Of a stretch of 64,000 nt of DNA, positions 16,491 to 24,244 are shown piece after piece; position 1 is the stretch's first letter; each line of letters starts with the position of its first letter. The translations under genes were made by a program, and so were the position numbers. Source of the DNA: Novipirellula herctigrandis (GTDB taxonomy: Bacteria; Planctomycetota; Planctomycetia; Pirellulales; Pirellulaceae); NCBI GenBank assembly GCA_007859835.1, contig SJPJ01000001.1, positions 3,398,794-3,462,793 on the forward strand, given 5' to 3'. The notes under the pieces were generated by a model. That model was not told the origin of the DNA and made no database searches. It saw nothing but the letters and a program-made list of their open reading frames with translations.

Positions 16491-18884
16491 ATGATGCTAA
16501 ACAAGAACTTCATTCCGTTGCTTTCCGCCACTGTATTGCTGGTTTTTTGCAACTCATTTGCCGCGGCGCAAACTCAATCAACTACGGCCTACGAACTGGA
16601 CCGCACCGTCCTGCCGATCGACCCGCCGTATCGCAACCCCATCACGGTGTTTGACGCCCGCGATGCCGAGAAGCCCCCGAGGTTCAAGGTCACGCCTCCG
16701 GAAGGAGCCCCGAACGTCGTCATCGTGCTGATCGATGACATCGGCTTCGGCGCAGTCTCCAGCTTCGGCGGCGGCGTCCAAACGCCGACCTTCGATCGCT
16801 TGGCCAACGATGGCCTGCGTTTCAACCACTTCCACACCACGGCACTCTGCTCGCCGACGCGCTGTGCTCTGCTGTCAGGGCGAAACCACCACCAGGTCAA
16901 CGTCGGCTGCGTGATGGAAATCGCCACCGGTTTCCCCGGTATGCAGGGCGAACGCACCAACCGAGGCGAGTACTTCGCCGAGACCCTACGCCACAACGGT
17001 TACAGCACGGCGGCGTTCGGCAAGTGGCACGAGACGCCGACCTGGGAAGTCTCCGTGTCCGGCCCCTACGATCGCTGGCCAACGAACTCGGGCTTCGACA
17101 AGTTCTACGGCTTCATCGGTGGCGAGACCAACCAGTGGGACCCGGTGATCTTCGACGGGGTGACCAAGGTCCAGAAGAAGGAAGACCCCGACTATCACTT
17201 CACCAAGGACATGACCGACGAAGCCATCGCGTGGATGAAGTTCCAGCAGGCGATGACGCCGGACAAGCCGTTCTTCGTCTACTTCGCGCCGGGTGCGGTG
17301 CACGCCCCGCACCACGCCCCCAAGGAGTTCATCGAGAAGTACAAGGGCAAGTTCGACGGCGGCTGGATGAAGTACCGCGAGGAGACCTTCGCTCGCCAGA
17401 AGGAGATGGGCATCATTCCTCCGAACACCAAGCTGGCGCCCATGCCCGACGACATCGAGGACTGGGAGAAGCTGAGCGACAAAGAGCAGGCGCTCTACGC
17501 CTTGCAGATGGAAGCCTTCGCCGGATTCATGGAACACACGGACGTCGAGATTGGCCGGATGGTGGACGCGATCGACGATATAGGCGTTCTGGACAACACC
17601 CTGTTCATCTACATCATGGGTGACAACGGCTCGAGCGGCGAAGGCGGCCTGACCGGCACTTACAACGAGTTGGTGCACCTCAACGGCATCTTCGACGCCG
17701 AGACCACCGAGAGCATGCTGGAACGCGCGGATGATTGGGGTGGCCCCAACTCCTTCCCGCACTTCTCTTCGGCCTGGGCAGTCGCCACCGACGCACCGTT
17801 CACCTGGACCAAGCAGATGGCCGGGGACTATGGCGGCACTCGCAACCCGATGGTCATGCACTGGCCGGCGGGCATCAAGGCCAAGGGTGAGATCCGCCAG
17901 CAGTGGCATCACGTCAATGATGTGGCCGCCACCGTGCTCGAGGCGGCCAAGCTCCCGCAGCCCAGGATGGTGAACGGCATCCCACAGATGCCGTTGTCCG
18001 GGGTGAGCATGCTGTACGCAGCGCATGACGCCGACGCGTTCAACCGTCGCCACACCCAGTACTTCGAGATCTTCTCGAACCGCGCGATCTATCACGATGG
18101 CTGGTACGCTCGTGTCGTGCACCGCGTCCCGTGGGAGAACCTGCCGATCAACACGCTCCAGGATGACGTTTGGGAACTCTACGATGCGAAGGAGGACTTC
18201 AGCCTCACGAATGACTTGGCGAGCGAGTATCCGCAACGGCTCGCCGCGATGAAGGACCTGTTCGAACGGGAAGCCATTGCCAACAGTGTCTACCCGCTGG
18301 ATGACCGGGCCTACGAACGCTTCAACGCCGCCATCGCCGGACGGCCCGACCTGATGGGCGATCGGACCAGCCTAACCCTCGCCCAGGGCATGACCGGCAT
18401 CCTGGAGAACACCTTCATCAACGAGAAGAACACCTCCAAGACGATCACCGCCAAGGTCCAACTCGAGGGCAACGACCGGGGCATCATCCTCTGTCAGGGC
18501 GGCAAGTTCGGCGGCTGGGCTCTGTACATGGATCAGGGCAAGCCGGCCTACACCTACAACTGGTTCGGCCTGCATAGTTACACGGTGGCCGCCACCGAGG
18601 CCATCACTGGCAACGATGCGGAGATCAAGTTGCAGTTCGACTACGACGAAGCCGGCGAAGGCACCGGCAAGGGCGGCAAGGCAACCCTCTACGTGAACGG
18701 CAAGCAGGTTGCCGAGGGCCGCATCGACAAGACCCAACCCGCGCTCTACTCCGCGGACGAGACGGCAGACGTGGGCCTAGACGAGGCCACGCAGGTCGCC
18801 GACAAGGTCTTCAAGGACATCGAGGATTCCGAGTTCACGGGATATGTGGACGAGGTCACGATCAGCATCCCCAAGAGGAAGTAA
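16491..18884 (+). CDS. Arylsulfatase, AtsA type (GC-rich, possibly acquired)
   Basis: 797 aa, preceded by a strong AGGAGA ribosome-binding site. Signal peptide 1-27, then an alkaline-phosphatase-fold sulfatase domain. Visible features are the metal-binding LIDDIGFG (80-87), the formylglycine site C120 in CSPTR, GKWHETP and MGDNGSSG. A C-terminal extension (about 620-797) has lectin/jelly-roll-like character (ILCQGGKFGGWALYMDQG, ATLYVNGKQVAEGRI). The large size and ALCSPTRCALLSGRNHHQV resemble the Pseudomonas AtsA group, which hydrolyses aryl or alkyl sulfate esters. Codons are far more often C- or G-ending than in neighbouring genes, producing long shadow frames on both strands; this suggests recent transfer. 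It is the only sulfatase outside the 29-61 kb block and carries dyad copy C. Confidence 0.93.
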   Translation: MMLNKNFIPLLSATVLLVFCNSFAAAQTQSTTAYELDRTVLPIDPPYRNPITVFDARDAEKPPRFKVTPPEGAPNVVIVLIDDIGFGAVSSFGGGVQTPTFDRLANDGLRFNHFHTTALCSPTRCALLSGRNHHQVNVGCVMEIATGFPGMQGERTNRGEYFAETLRHNGYSTAAFGKWHETPTWEVSVSGPYDRWPTNSGFDKFYGFIGGETNQWDPVIFDGVTKVQKKEDPDYHFTKDMTDEAIAWMKFQQAMTPDKPFFVYFAPGAVHAPHHAPKEFIEKYKGKFDGGWMKYREETFARQKEMGIIPPNTKLAPMPDDIEDWEKLSDKEQALYALQMEAFAGFMEHTDVEIGRMVDAIDDIGVLDNTLFIYIMGDNGSSGEGGLTGTYNELVHLNGIFDAETTESMLERADDWGGPNSFPHFSSAWAVATDAPFTWTKQMAGDYGGTRNPMVMHWPAGIKAKGEIRQQWHHVNDVAATVLEAAKLPQPRMVNGIPQMPLSGVSMLYAAHDADAFNRRHTQYFEIFSNRAIYHDGWYARVVHRVPWENLPINTLQDDVWELYDAKEDFSLTNDLASEYPQRLAAMKDLFEREAIANSVYPLDDRAYERFNAAIAGRPDLMGDRTSLTLAQGMTGILENTFINEKNTSKTITAKVQLEGNDRGIILCQGGKFGGWALYMDQGKPAYTYNWFGLHSYTVAATEAITGNDAEIKLQFDYDEAGEGTGKGGKATLYVNGKQVAEGRIDKTQPALYSADETADVGLDEATQVADKVFKDIEDSEFTGYVDEVTISIPKRK

Positions 18885-18899
18885 ACCAGTGTCACGATT

Positions 18900-18930
18900 G
18901 CATAAGGGGCATGATGAATGCCCCTTATGC
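18900..18930 (+). terminator. Perfect 13-bp hairpin after arylsulfatase
   Basis: GCATAAGGGGCAT-GATGA-ATGCCCCTTATGC is a perfect stem starting 15 bp after the stop codon. The T-run is weak (CTTTGC), but the position fits a terminator. Confidence 0.65.
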
Positions 18931-19034
18931 CTTTGCGGGACCGGCACGTTGTCCCGATGCTGAGCGTCCAACTTAGAGGACTCATTGAATGCATGCACAC
19001 ACGAAAGCCTTTCGGATGCGGCTCCCTCATTTAT

Positions 19035-19049
19035 CCCTAATCGTTAGCG
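19035..19049 (+). promoter_or_regulatory. Dyad motif, copy D (upstream of coiled-coil gene)
   Basis: CCCTAATCGTTAGCG flanked by TTTAT and ATGTGCCGACC, nearly identical to copy C over more than 20 positions. It lies 96 bp before the ATG at 19146. Confidence 0.6.
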
Positions 19050-19145
19050 ATGTGCCGACCTTTGGGACACGCAAGAATCAATTCCTGCAAGATCGGCAGC
19101 GCTGCTGTAAATCGGACCACTCAATCCTAAGCTGGAGCACGGAAA

Positions 19146-19823
19146 ATGAAATCTCAACAAGATACCGAGACTGTTTCGAATACGACCCAGGAGATCCGTC
19201 AGAGCATCAGCCATAAGGTCAGCAGAATGGAGGCGCAAACGACCGCGTTTGATGCGCAGCTGCATGCGAAAACCGACGAGGCACGCCAGCGTCTGGAGGA
19301 GCGCAAGGAAAAGGTCGAGAAGGCGGGTCAGAACCTCTGCCAGGCGATGGAACAGGCCGGTTCGCAGTCCAAGCAGGCGCTCGATCCGCTGAAGGCCGCT
19401 TTCCAACAGGTGCAAATTCAACTTGCTCTCGGCTGGATGGAGGGACGTGACGCGTACGAAAAACAAAAGGAGAAAATCGCGTCGAGCCTCGCCAATTTCG
19501 AGAGTGAAGTGGACCTCGCCGCGGCGACAGCGGATCAGCAAGCGGCTGAAAGCTTGAATAAATCAAAACGCGCCTTCATCGCCGAGGTTGATGCGCTGGA
19601 TGCCGAACTCACTGCGGCAGAACTCCATTACGTCGAGGAGAAGGAAAAAGCCAAAGCCGAGTGGGCGCAACAGAAACAGGCTGTCGAAGACCAGCTTCGC
19701 CAGTTCAAGAGCGATCTGGAGTCGAAGAGCCAACTGGCAAGCGACAAACTCGAAAAGTTCGGAGGCGAACTCTCCGAAGGGTTCTCACAAGTGAAGAAAG
19801 CCTTCACCAACCTGTTCAGTTAG
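19146..19823 (+). CDS. Coiled-coil protein of unknown function
   Basis: 225 aa, almost entirely helical and charged (Glu, Lys, Gln, Ala), with heptad patterns across residues 10-215 and no membrane segment or signal peptide. Pairs of helices such as RQRLEERKEKVEKAGQNL and KQALDPLKAAFQQVQ recall apolipoprotein- or phasin-like amphipathic coiled coils. It precedes a membrane-transport operon and follows dyad copy D. A role in membrane-surface binding or stress is possible but is inference. GGAG lies upstream of the ATG. Confidence 0.7.
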   Translation: MKSQQDTETVSNTTQEIRQSISHKVSRMEAQTTAFDAQLHAKTDEARQRLEERKEKVEKAGQNLCQAMEQAGSQSKQALDPLKAAFQQVQIQLALGWMEGRDAYEKQKEKIASSLANFESEVDLAAATADQQAAESLNKSKRAFIAEVDALDAELTAAELHYVEEKEKAKAEWAQQKQAVEDQLRQFKSDLESKSQLASDKLEKFGGELSEGFSQVKKAFTNLFS

Positions 19824-19843
19824 CTGCTGATGTTGCTTAGTAC

Positions 19844-19934
19844 TCGTTCGCAAATAAGTTACCGGATTGTCGTATTTTGCTCCGCAAAATCACGTTGTTT
19901 CGCGGAGCGAAACACGACTTTTATTTGCGAACGA
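19844..19934. repeat. Nested palindrome, GTCGTATTTCGCTCCG family, copy 2
   Basis: The outer arms TCGTTCGCAAATAA (19844-19857) and TTATTTGCGAACGA (19921-19934) are perfect 14-bp inverted repeats. The inner arms 19869-19884 and 19903-19918 match at 14 of 16 and share their core with 12255-12325. It separates the coiled-coil gene from the permease operon and ends in a T-rich run, so it may terminate transcription. Confidence 0.7.
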
Positions 19935-19998
19935 ATCCTTTCGGCCGTTGTAGACCTAGTTCCAACCAATTGCTCATCGCATACACGCACGCAACACG

Positions 19999-21147
19999 AT
20001 GACTCAGAATATCAGTCCCAAAGAGCGCTATCACCGCAGCTTCGTGCTGTTGATCACGATCGGCTACACGGTCGCCTTCCTGGCGATGATGAGTGGTTTT
20101 TTCGAGGCGATCCTGCTGGCCGCCGTATTCAGCAGCATCATCTATCCACTCTATGTTTGGCTGCATCAGAAGCTGGGTGGCCGAGACACGCTTGCCTCAG
20201 TACTGACGTTGGTGATCGTTCTGTTTGCACTGGTGGTGCCGCTGGTCACCTTACTGGGGCTGATTGCAGACCAGGCCGTTAACGTGTCGCGAGACGTGAA
20301 GCCTTGGGTCGAACAGCAGCTCAGCCAGTCGGGTCAGGAAGAATACGAGCTGCCAAGTTGGTTACCGCTGAAAGAACAGCTCGAACCTCATCGCGACAAC
20401 ATCATGGCCAAACTCGGCGAGCTCACGGGTCAAGTCGGCGGAATTCTTGCCGGTGGACTAGCCCGTTTGTCTCAGGGAACGTTCGAGTTCTTTTTCCAGC
20501 TATTCATCATGCTGTACGCGATGTTCTATTTCCTTGTCAGCGGCCCGACGCTGATGAATCAAATCTTGAGCTACGTGCCATTATCGCAAGCCGACAAAGA
20601 CAAGATGCTCGAAGTCGGGCTGTCGGTTAGCCGCGCGACGGTCAAGGGAACCTTGATTATCGGCATCATCCAGGGTGCGCTGGGCGGTCTTGGTTTCGCC
20701 GTTGCCGGCATCAATGCTGCCGTGTTCTGGGGTGCGGTGATGGCCGTTTTGTCCGTCCTGCCCGGCATCGGCGCCACACTGGTTTGGGCGCCAGCCGTGG
20801 TCTATCTGCTGGTAAACGGTCATTCGATTGCTGCATTTGGACTGCTGATTTGGTCGGCAGGCGTTGTGGGGACGATCGACAATGTTCTCAGACCCATCCT
20901 GGTCGGCCGCGACACCAAAATGCCGGATTTGCTTGTCCTGCTAAGCACGCTGGGTGGGCTGGGGCTGTTCGGTGCATCGGGCCTCGTGCTTGGTCCGATC
21001 CTCGCCGCGTTGTTCATGACAGTGTTAGCGGTCTACAGCCAAGTCTTTGCAGACTGGCTGAATCTGGACCAGACGGCGGGGAATCGGCCTGCCGATGAAG
21101 TCTCACCTTCAGAAAACCCGGCCGAACAAGGCGGAGCCATCGCATGA
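19999..21147 (+). CDS. AI-2E family transporter (permease)
   Basis: 382 aa with paired N-terminal membrane helices (about 14-50), another at 60-95, a polar loop (about 95-150), and a C-terminal cluster of helices containing the family-typical FYFLVSGP, GTLIIGIIQGALGG, ALMxVLSVLPGIGA-like and LRPILVGRDTKMPDLLVLLSTLGGL stretches. The AI-2E/PerM family includes exporters and Na+/H+ antiporters; the substrate here is not known. It is the first gene of a five-gene operon: its stop overlaps the next start by 4 bp (ATGA). The last ~25 residues are polar. Confidence 0.88.
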   Translation: MTQNISPKERYHRSFVLLITIGYTVAFLAMMSGFFEAILLAAVFSSIIYPLYVWLHQKLGGRDTLASVLTLVIVLFALVVPLVTLLGLIADQAVNVSRDVKPWVEQQLSQSGQEEYELPSWLPLKEQLEPHRDNIMAKLGELTGQVGGILAGGLARLSQGTFEFFFQLFIMLYAMFYFLVSGPTLMNQILSYVPLSQADKDKMLEVGLSVSRATVKGTLIIGIIQGALGGLGFAVAGINAAVFWGAVMAVLSVLPGIGATLVWAPAVVYLLVNGHSIAAFGLLIWSAGVVGTIDNVLRPILVGRDTKMPDLLVLLSTLGGLGLFGASGLVLGPILAALFMTVLAVYSQVFADWLNLDQTAGNRPADEVSPSENPAEQGGAIA

Positions 21148-21482
21148 CCAAATCGAAAAACGAGATCGATGAACTGAAGGCATTGGAGCGGGAAGCTGCC
21201 AAGCGGAGGCCGCCGCAAAAGCGATCCCGATCGTCGGCAAGGACGCCGGTTTCCCCGTCGCAAACAGAAACCGCGACAGACGCGGCGATCGATCCCGTGC
21301 CGAAAGCTCCAGAGGACGTCGAGCAGGCAACTGAAACAGAGGAAACACTTTACGAGCTCGCGGAGCAGATCGAATTCGTTGTGAAAGAGATGGAGCAAGC
21401 CGCGAGGGAACGCCCGGCGATAGCGTTGCTGTCCGCGTTTGCCGTCGGTATCGTCGTTGGTCAGATTTTCGCTCGCAGATAG
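21144..21482 (+). CDS. YqjD/ElaB-like (DUF883-type) tail-anchored protein
   Basis: 112 aa. The Lys/Arg-rich N-terminus (LKALEREAAKRRPPQKRSR) and low-complexity linker lead to a short amphipathic helix (LYELAEQIEFVVKEMEQAAR) and one C-terminal membrane segment ending ALLSAFAVGIVVGQIFARR, the hallmark of DUF883 proteins. In E. coli YqjD and ElaB are inner-membrane, ribosome-associated stress proteins; the role here is inferred. It overlaps the AI-2E gene by 4 bp and is followed after 9 bp by a YqjE-like gene, the order YqjD-YqjE also seen in enterobacteria. Confidence 0.7.
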   Translation: MTKSKNEIDELKALEREAAKRRPPQKRSRSSARTPVSPSQTETATDAAIDPVPKAPEDVEQATETEETLYELAEQIEFVVKEMEQAARERPAIALLSAFAVGIVVGQIFARR

Positions 21483-21491
21483 GTCGTAGCT

Positions 21492-21962
21492 ATGGAACGA
21501 TTCACACACAGTCTGAAATTGCTTTGGCGGTCGGAACGGCTGTTACGCCAGAACGATTTTCGACTGGCCTCCCAGAAGATTCAATTCGTTGCACTCGCCG
21601 CTCTGGTTGCCGTGTTTGGTCTGGTGATGGTCAGCCTGGCGGTGTTCTTCGCCCTGGTGCCTTACTGGGGACAATCGCTTGCCGCGCTCGCGGTCGGCGG
21701 CGCGGATCTGGTGCTAGCTGTGGCATTGGTCGTGTACGCAGGTTCGATAAAGCCGGCCGCAGAATCCGAAATGGTCAAAGAGATGCGTGACATGGCGCTG
21801 GATGATATCGAACAGGAAGTGGCTCGGGCCGAGGCAGAGTTGGTGGAACTGAAAGACGACGTCCACAAATTTATCAGCAATCCAGTCGACACACTGCTGC
21901 CGGCGGCGATCGGGCCAATCATGGGTGCAGTGGCTCGCGGTTTGGGAACTGGGAAGGAATAG
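21492..21962 (+). CDS. YqjE-like/phage-holin-family membrane protein
   Basis: 156 aa with two membrane segments (about 31-55 and 62-88) separated by a tight turn, then an amphipathic helix and coiled-coil tail (VKEMRDMALDDIEQEVARAEAELVELK by position 95-122) and a hydrophobic C-terminal stretch. This matches the YqjE/holin-X type of small stress-related membrane proteins. It lies within the AI-2E to K+ channel operon. Confidence 0.65.
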   Translation: MERFTHSLKLLWRSERLLRQNDFRLASQKIQFVALAALVAVFGLVMVSLAVFFALVPYWGQSLAALAVGGADLVLAVALVVYAGSIKPAAESEMVKEMRDMALDDIEQEVARAEAELVELKDDVHKFISNPVDTLLPAAIGPIMGAVARGLGTGKE

Positions 21963-21973
21963 GGCCGCAAACT

Positions 21974-22945
21974 GTGATCATCAACAGCTTTCAAATCACT
22001 GAAGATCTGCAACTGCAACCTCTCGATTCAGAGGAAGCCGTCAAAGCCACCGGATCGTCGGGCGCAAGAACTTGGATCGATTTGCAGGATTTCGAACCTG
22101 ACGAACTCGAAGACTGGCTGGACAGACTGGAATGCAAACGACTGTCGAAGCAGCTCTGTCTTGAGGCGCGTGATCGCTCTGGGTTCTATCCGCTGAAGAA
22201 CGAGATTCTTGTCGTCATTCCCTTCCTGAGTGCCCATACCGGCGATAAGCATGAAGTGGACTACCTTGCGTTGCTTTGTCGCGAGCATCTGCTGGTTACG
22301 GCACACCGTACATCAATCATGACGCCGCAAAGGCGCGCAGAGATACAAGACTCACACGAGTGGCTCGCGGAACGCAGCATCTCCGCGCTGGTCTCCGCTC
22401 TAATGAACGACCTGTCATTGGAATCCGTGGACAGCACGACGGAACTGAAGAAGACGATCCTTGCTCTAGAAGAACGAATGGATCGGGACGCGAACGACGT
22501 TCAGGCAGAGGAGATTCTTGACGTACGATCGAAATTACTCGCTGTGGCCAGCGTCGTTAGCGACCAACTGCCTCCCGTTCAATCGTTGAGCACGACGGAT
22601 AAGGGCTTTTTTAAACTCACCGATTCGCGCGACTTCATGAATTGCGCATTGGCTAACCTGCATGCAGCGGAGCGAACATTGGAATGGCTGGACCGACGTA
22701 TTGGTGACTTGCGGTCTGGCTTTCAGATGAACGCCCAAGACAAGACGAACCGCCGGCTGAATCTGCTCACGATTCTTACTGCGATCTTTACACCAATCAC
22801 GTTGTTGGCGGGAATCTGGGGAATGAACTTCGAAACCATGCCCGAGTTGAGTTTTCCATTTGCCTACCCGGCCGCACTCGTCCTCATGGTTATTATTGGC
22901 ACCGGCATGTACCAATTTTTCCGCCGAAATGGCTGGTTCGATTAG
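21974..22945 (+). CDS. CorA-family Mg2+/divalent cation transporter
   Basis: 323 aa from a GTG. The N-terminal cytoplasmic alpha/beta domain (1-230) is followed by the long stalk helix and two C-terminal membrane segments (about 262-282 and 292-313), with the signature GIWGMNFETMPE (about 279-290, GMN motif) that forms the channel mouth in CorA. The short loop MPE after GMN is typical. CorA proteins form pentameric Mg2+ (also Co2+/Zn2+) channels in the inner membrane. It is fourth in the operon, separated by 11 and 9 bp from its neighbours. Confidence 0.92.
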   Translation: MIINSFQITEDLQLQPLDSEEAVKATGSSGARTWIDLQDFEPDELEDWLDRLECKRLSKQLCLEARDRSGFYPLKNEILVVIPFLSAHTGDKHEVDYLALLCREHLLVTAHRTSIMTPQRRAEIQDSHEWLAERSISALVSALMNDLSLESVDSTTELKKTILALEERMDRDANDVQAEEILDVRSKLLAVASVVSDQLPPVQSLSTTDKGFFKLTDSRDFMNCALANLHAAERTLEWLDRRIGDLRSGFQMNAQDKTNRRLNLLTILTAIFTPITLLAGIWGMNFETMPELSFPFAYPAALVLMVIIGTGMYQFFRRNGWFD

Positions 22946-22954
22946 AGGAAATAT

Positions 22955-23398
22955 ATGATTGAAAATCTGGCTATCGGCTGCGCGACAATTGTTGCCTGTA
23001 TGATCATCCAGTGCGTTTTTGTGGGCGTGCTAGTCGCAATACTCCTTCATTTGGAAAAGAAACGGTTCCTCAAGAGGACCTTTGCCGGGCTGTCAGCTCT
23101 GCTTTTGTTTACCATGATCACAATGTTTGCTGGCAATCTCCTGCAAATGGCTCTTTGGGCTGCGTTGTTTGTCGCCTTCGGTGAGTTCCAAACATTTGAC
23201 GCGGCCTTTTACCACTCCGTCGTCAACTTCACGTCCCTCGGTTACGGAGACGTGGTCATGGGGGAAGAAAGACGTTTGCTTGGAGCCTTGGAAGCGGCCA
23301 ACGGTGTGATGATGTTTGGCTTGATCACCGCGTTCTTGTTCGCGATCATATATGAGCTCATGCAAGAAGTATGGGATACTCGAATTGGAAGAGCGTAA
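22955..23398 (+). CDS. Two-TM potassium channel-like protein
   Basis: 147 aa with an N-terminal membrane segment (about 10-32), a Lys/Arg-rich turn (KKRFLKR), a second helix (43-75), a re-entrant pore loop with TSLGYGDVV (K+ selectivity filter, about 93-101) and an outer helix (108-138). It is an Ion_trans_2-type subunit without an N-terminal voltage sensor or C-terminal RCK domain. The ribosome-binding site GAGGA precedes the ATG. It closes the operon with the CorA and AI-2E permeases, supporting a role in ion homeostasis. Confidence 0.85.
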   Translation: MIENLAIGCATIVACMIIQCVFVGVLVAILLHLEKKRFLKRTFAGLSALLLFTMITMFAGNLLQMALWAALFVAFGEFQTFDAAFYHSVVNFTSLGYGDVVMGEERRLLGALEAANGVMMFGLITAFLFAIIYELMQEVWDTRIGRA

Positions 23399-23407
23399 AA
23401 GGGGGCT

Positions 23408-23457
23408 GGAACCAATGGCCGCCAGCGCCCCTTTGGGTGCTTCGCACTATTGGTTCC
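23408..23457. repeat. Inverted repeat GGAACCAAT/ATTGGTTCC after the operon
   Basis: Perfect 9-bp arms (23408-23416 and 23449-23457) start 10 bp after the K+ channel stop. They may end the operon's transcript. Confidence 0.5.
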
Positions 23458-23484
23458 TTACCGCGGAGCGGTTGCAGCAATTAG

Positions 23485-23510
23485 CCGTGGGTCGCGCAGC
23501 GCACCCACGG
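23485..23510. repeat. Palindrome CCGTGGGT/ACCCACGG
   Basis: Perfect 8-bp arms around a CGCGCAGCGC loop, itself GC-symmetric. It is an intergenic palindromic element. Confidence 0.5.
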
Positions 23511-23557
23511 AGGAGCACGATACTCGGGGGCGAATTGCGCGCGCTGATTCGGTTCCG

Positions 23558-23972
23558 GTCGAGTAGGCCCAGGGGATTACTCTCCCTGGGCCTCTCACAG
23601 AACCGGACTTGTGGGACACACATCCGGCTCTTCAAATCAATCGTCTCCGATCTGTGGACCCACAGAGATCTCTTGGGGTAAGATTGAGAAATGTCTCGCC
23701 GCTCCCGCCTTCACTACTGAATGACCACGATCGGATATCGGGCGTCGCTCGTCCACGCTTGCTAACCCAGGTCAAACAGCCTGCACGAAGGTTCACTCTC
23801 ATTCGGTGCTGCGATTCGCTACAAGCTTCCATCTCACACGACCTCACGGCGTACCTCCGGCTCAGACCTCGATCTGGCAGTCAGTTCGTGCAATTGCTTT
23901 TCACTCATGGTTGCCTCCAATTGGCTCCATAAAGGACTTTCACCTTCAATCTCTCAATCGTGCCCAACGCAC
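23558..23972 (-). ncRNA. ORF-less group II intron-like structure (degenerate)
   Basis: Read on the minus strand, the segment begins GTGCGTTGGGC at 23972 (group II 5' consensus GUGYG). It contains a domain V-like hairpin at 23598-23630: GAGCCGGA pairs with TCCGGTTC around a small inner stem, with the AGC triad at its base. A domain VI-like hairpin follows at 23566-23592 (GGCCCAGGG...CCCTGGGCC with unpaired A's), then TACTCGACC at the likely 3' end. The domain V loop is not a GNRA tetraloop. About 415 nt is short for domains I-IV, and no reverse transcriptase is encoded. It is probably a deleted, immobile relic. I infer this from structure read by eye. Confidence 0.45.
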
Positions 23973-24244
23973 GTGGTGTTCGCTGCGCTCGACCACCGGC
24001 TAATGGCTGTGATCCCTTCGGGATAAAGATGTGGGGACTAAGTTCCTTACCCTTTTACGCGGACCTGATTGACCGTGCGAAGATATACGGAGTATGAGGG
24101 TTGCGGCGGATGTGCGGAAAACAATCACTTGCAGCCGCACGTCCAGTCGAAAAACGAAGTGGATCGTCGTGTTTAAGGCGACGCTCCCTGCGCGATGCAG
24201 CCGACGAATCATCGCGTTCACTTCGTTCGCTCCTGTGGTTCACG

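Noticed and set aside
16986-18236. Long open frame (416 codons) on the minus strand within the arylsulfatase gene
   Set aside because: It is a shadow of the GC-rich sulfatase, whose motifs and ribosome-binding site are clear; the opposite frame is Val/His/Arg-rich without family features.
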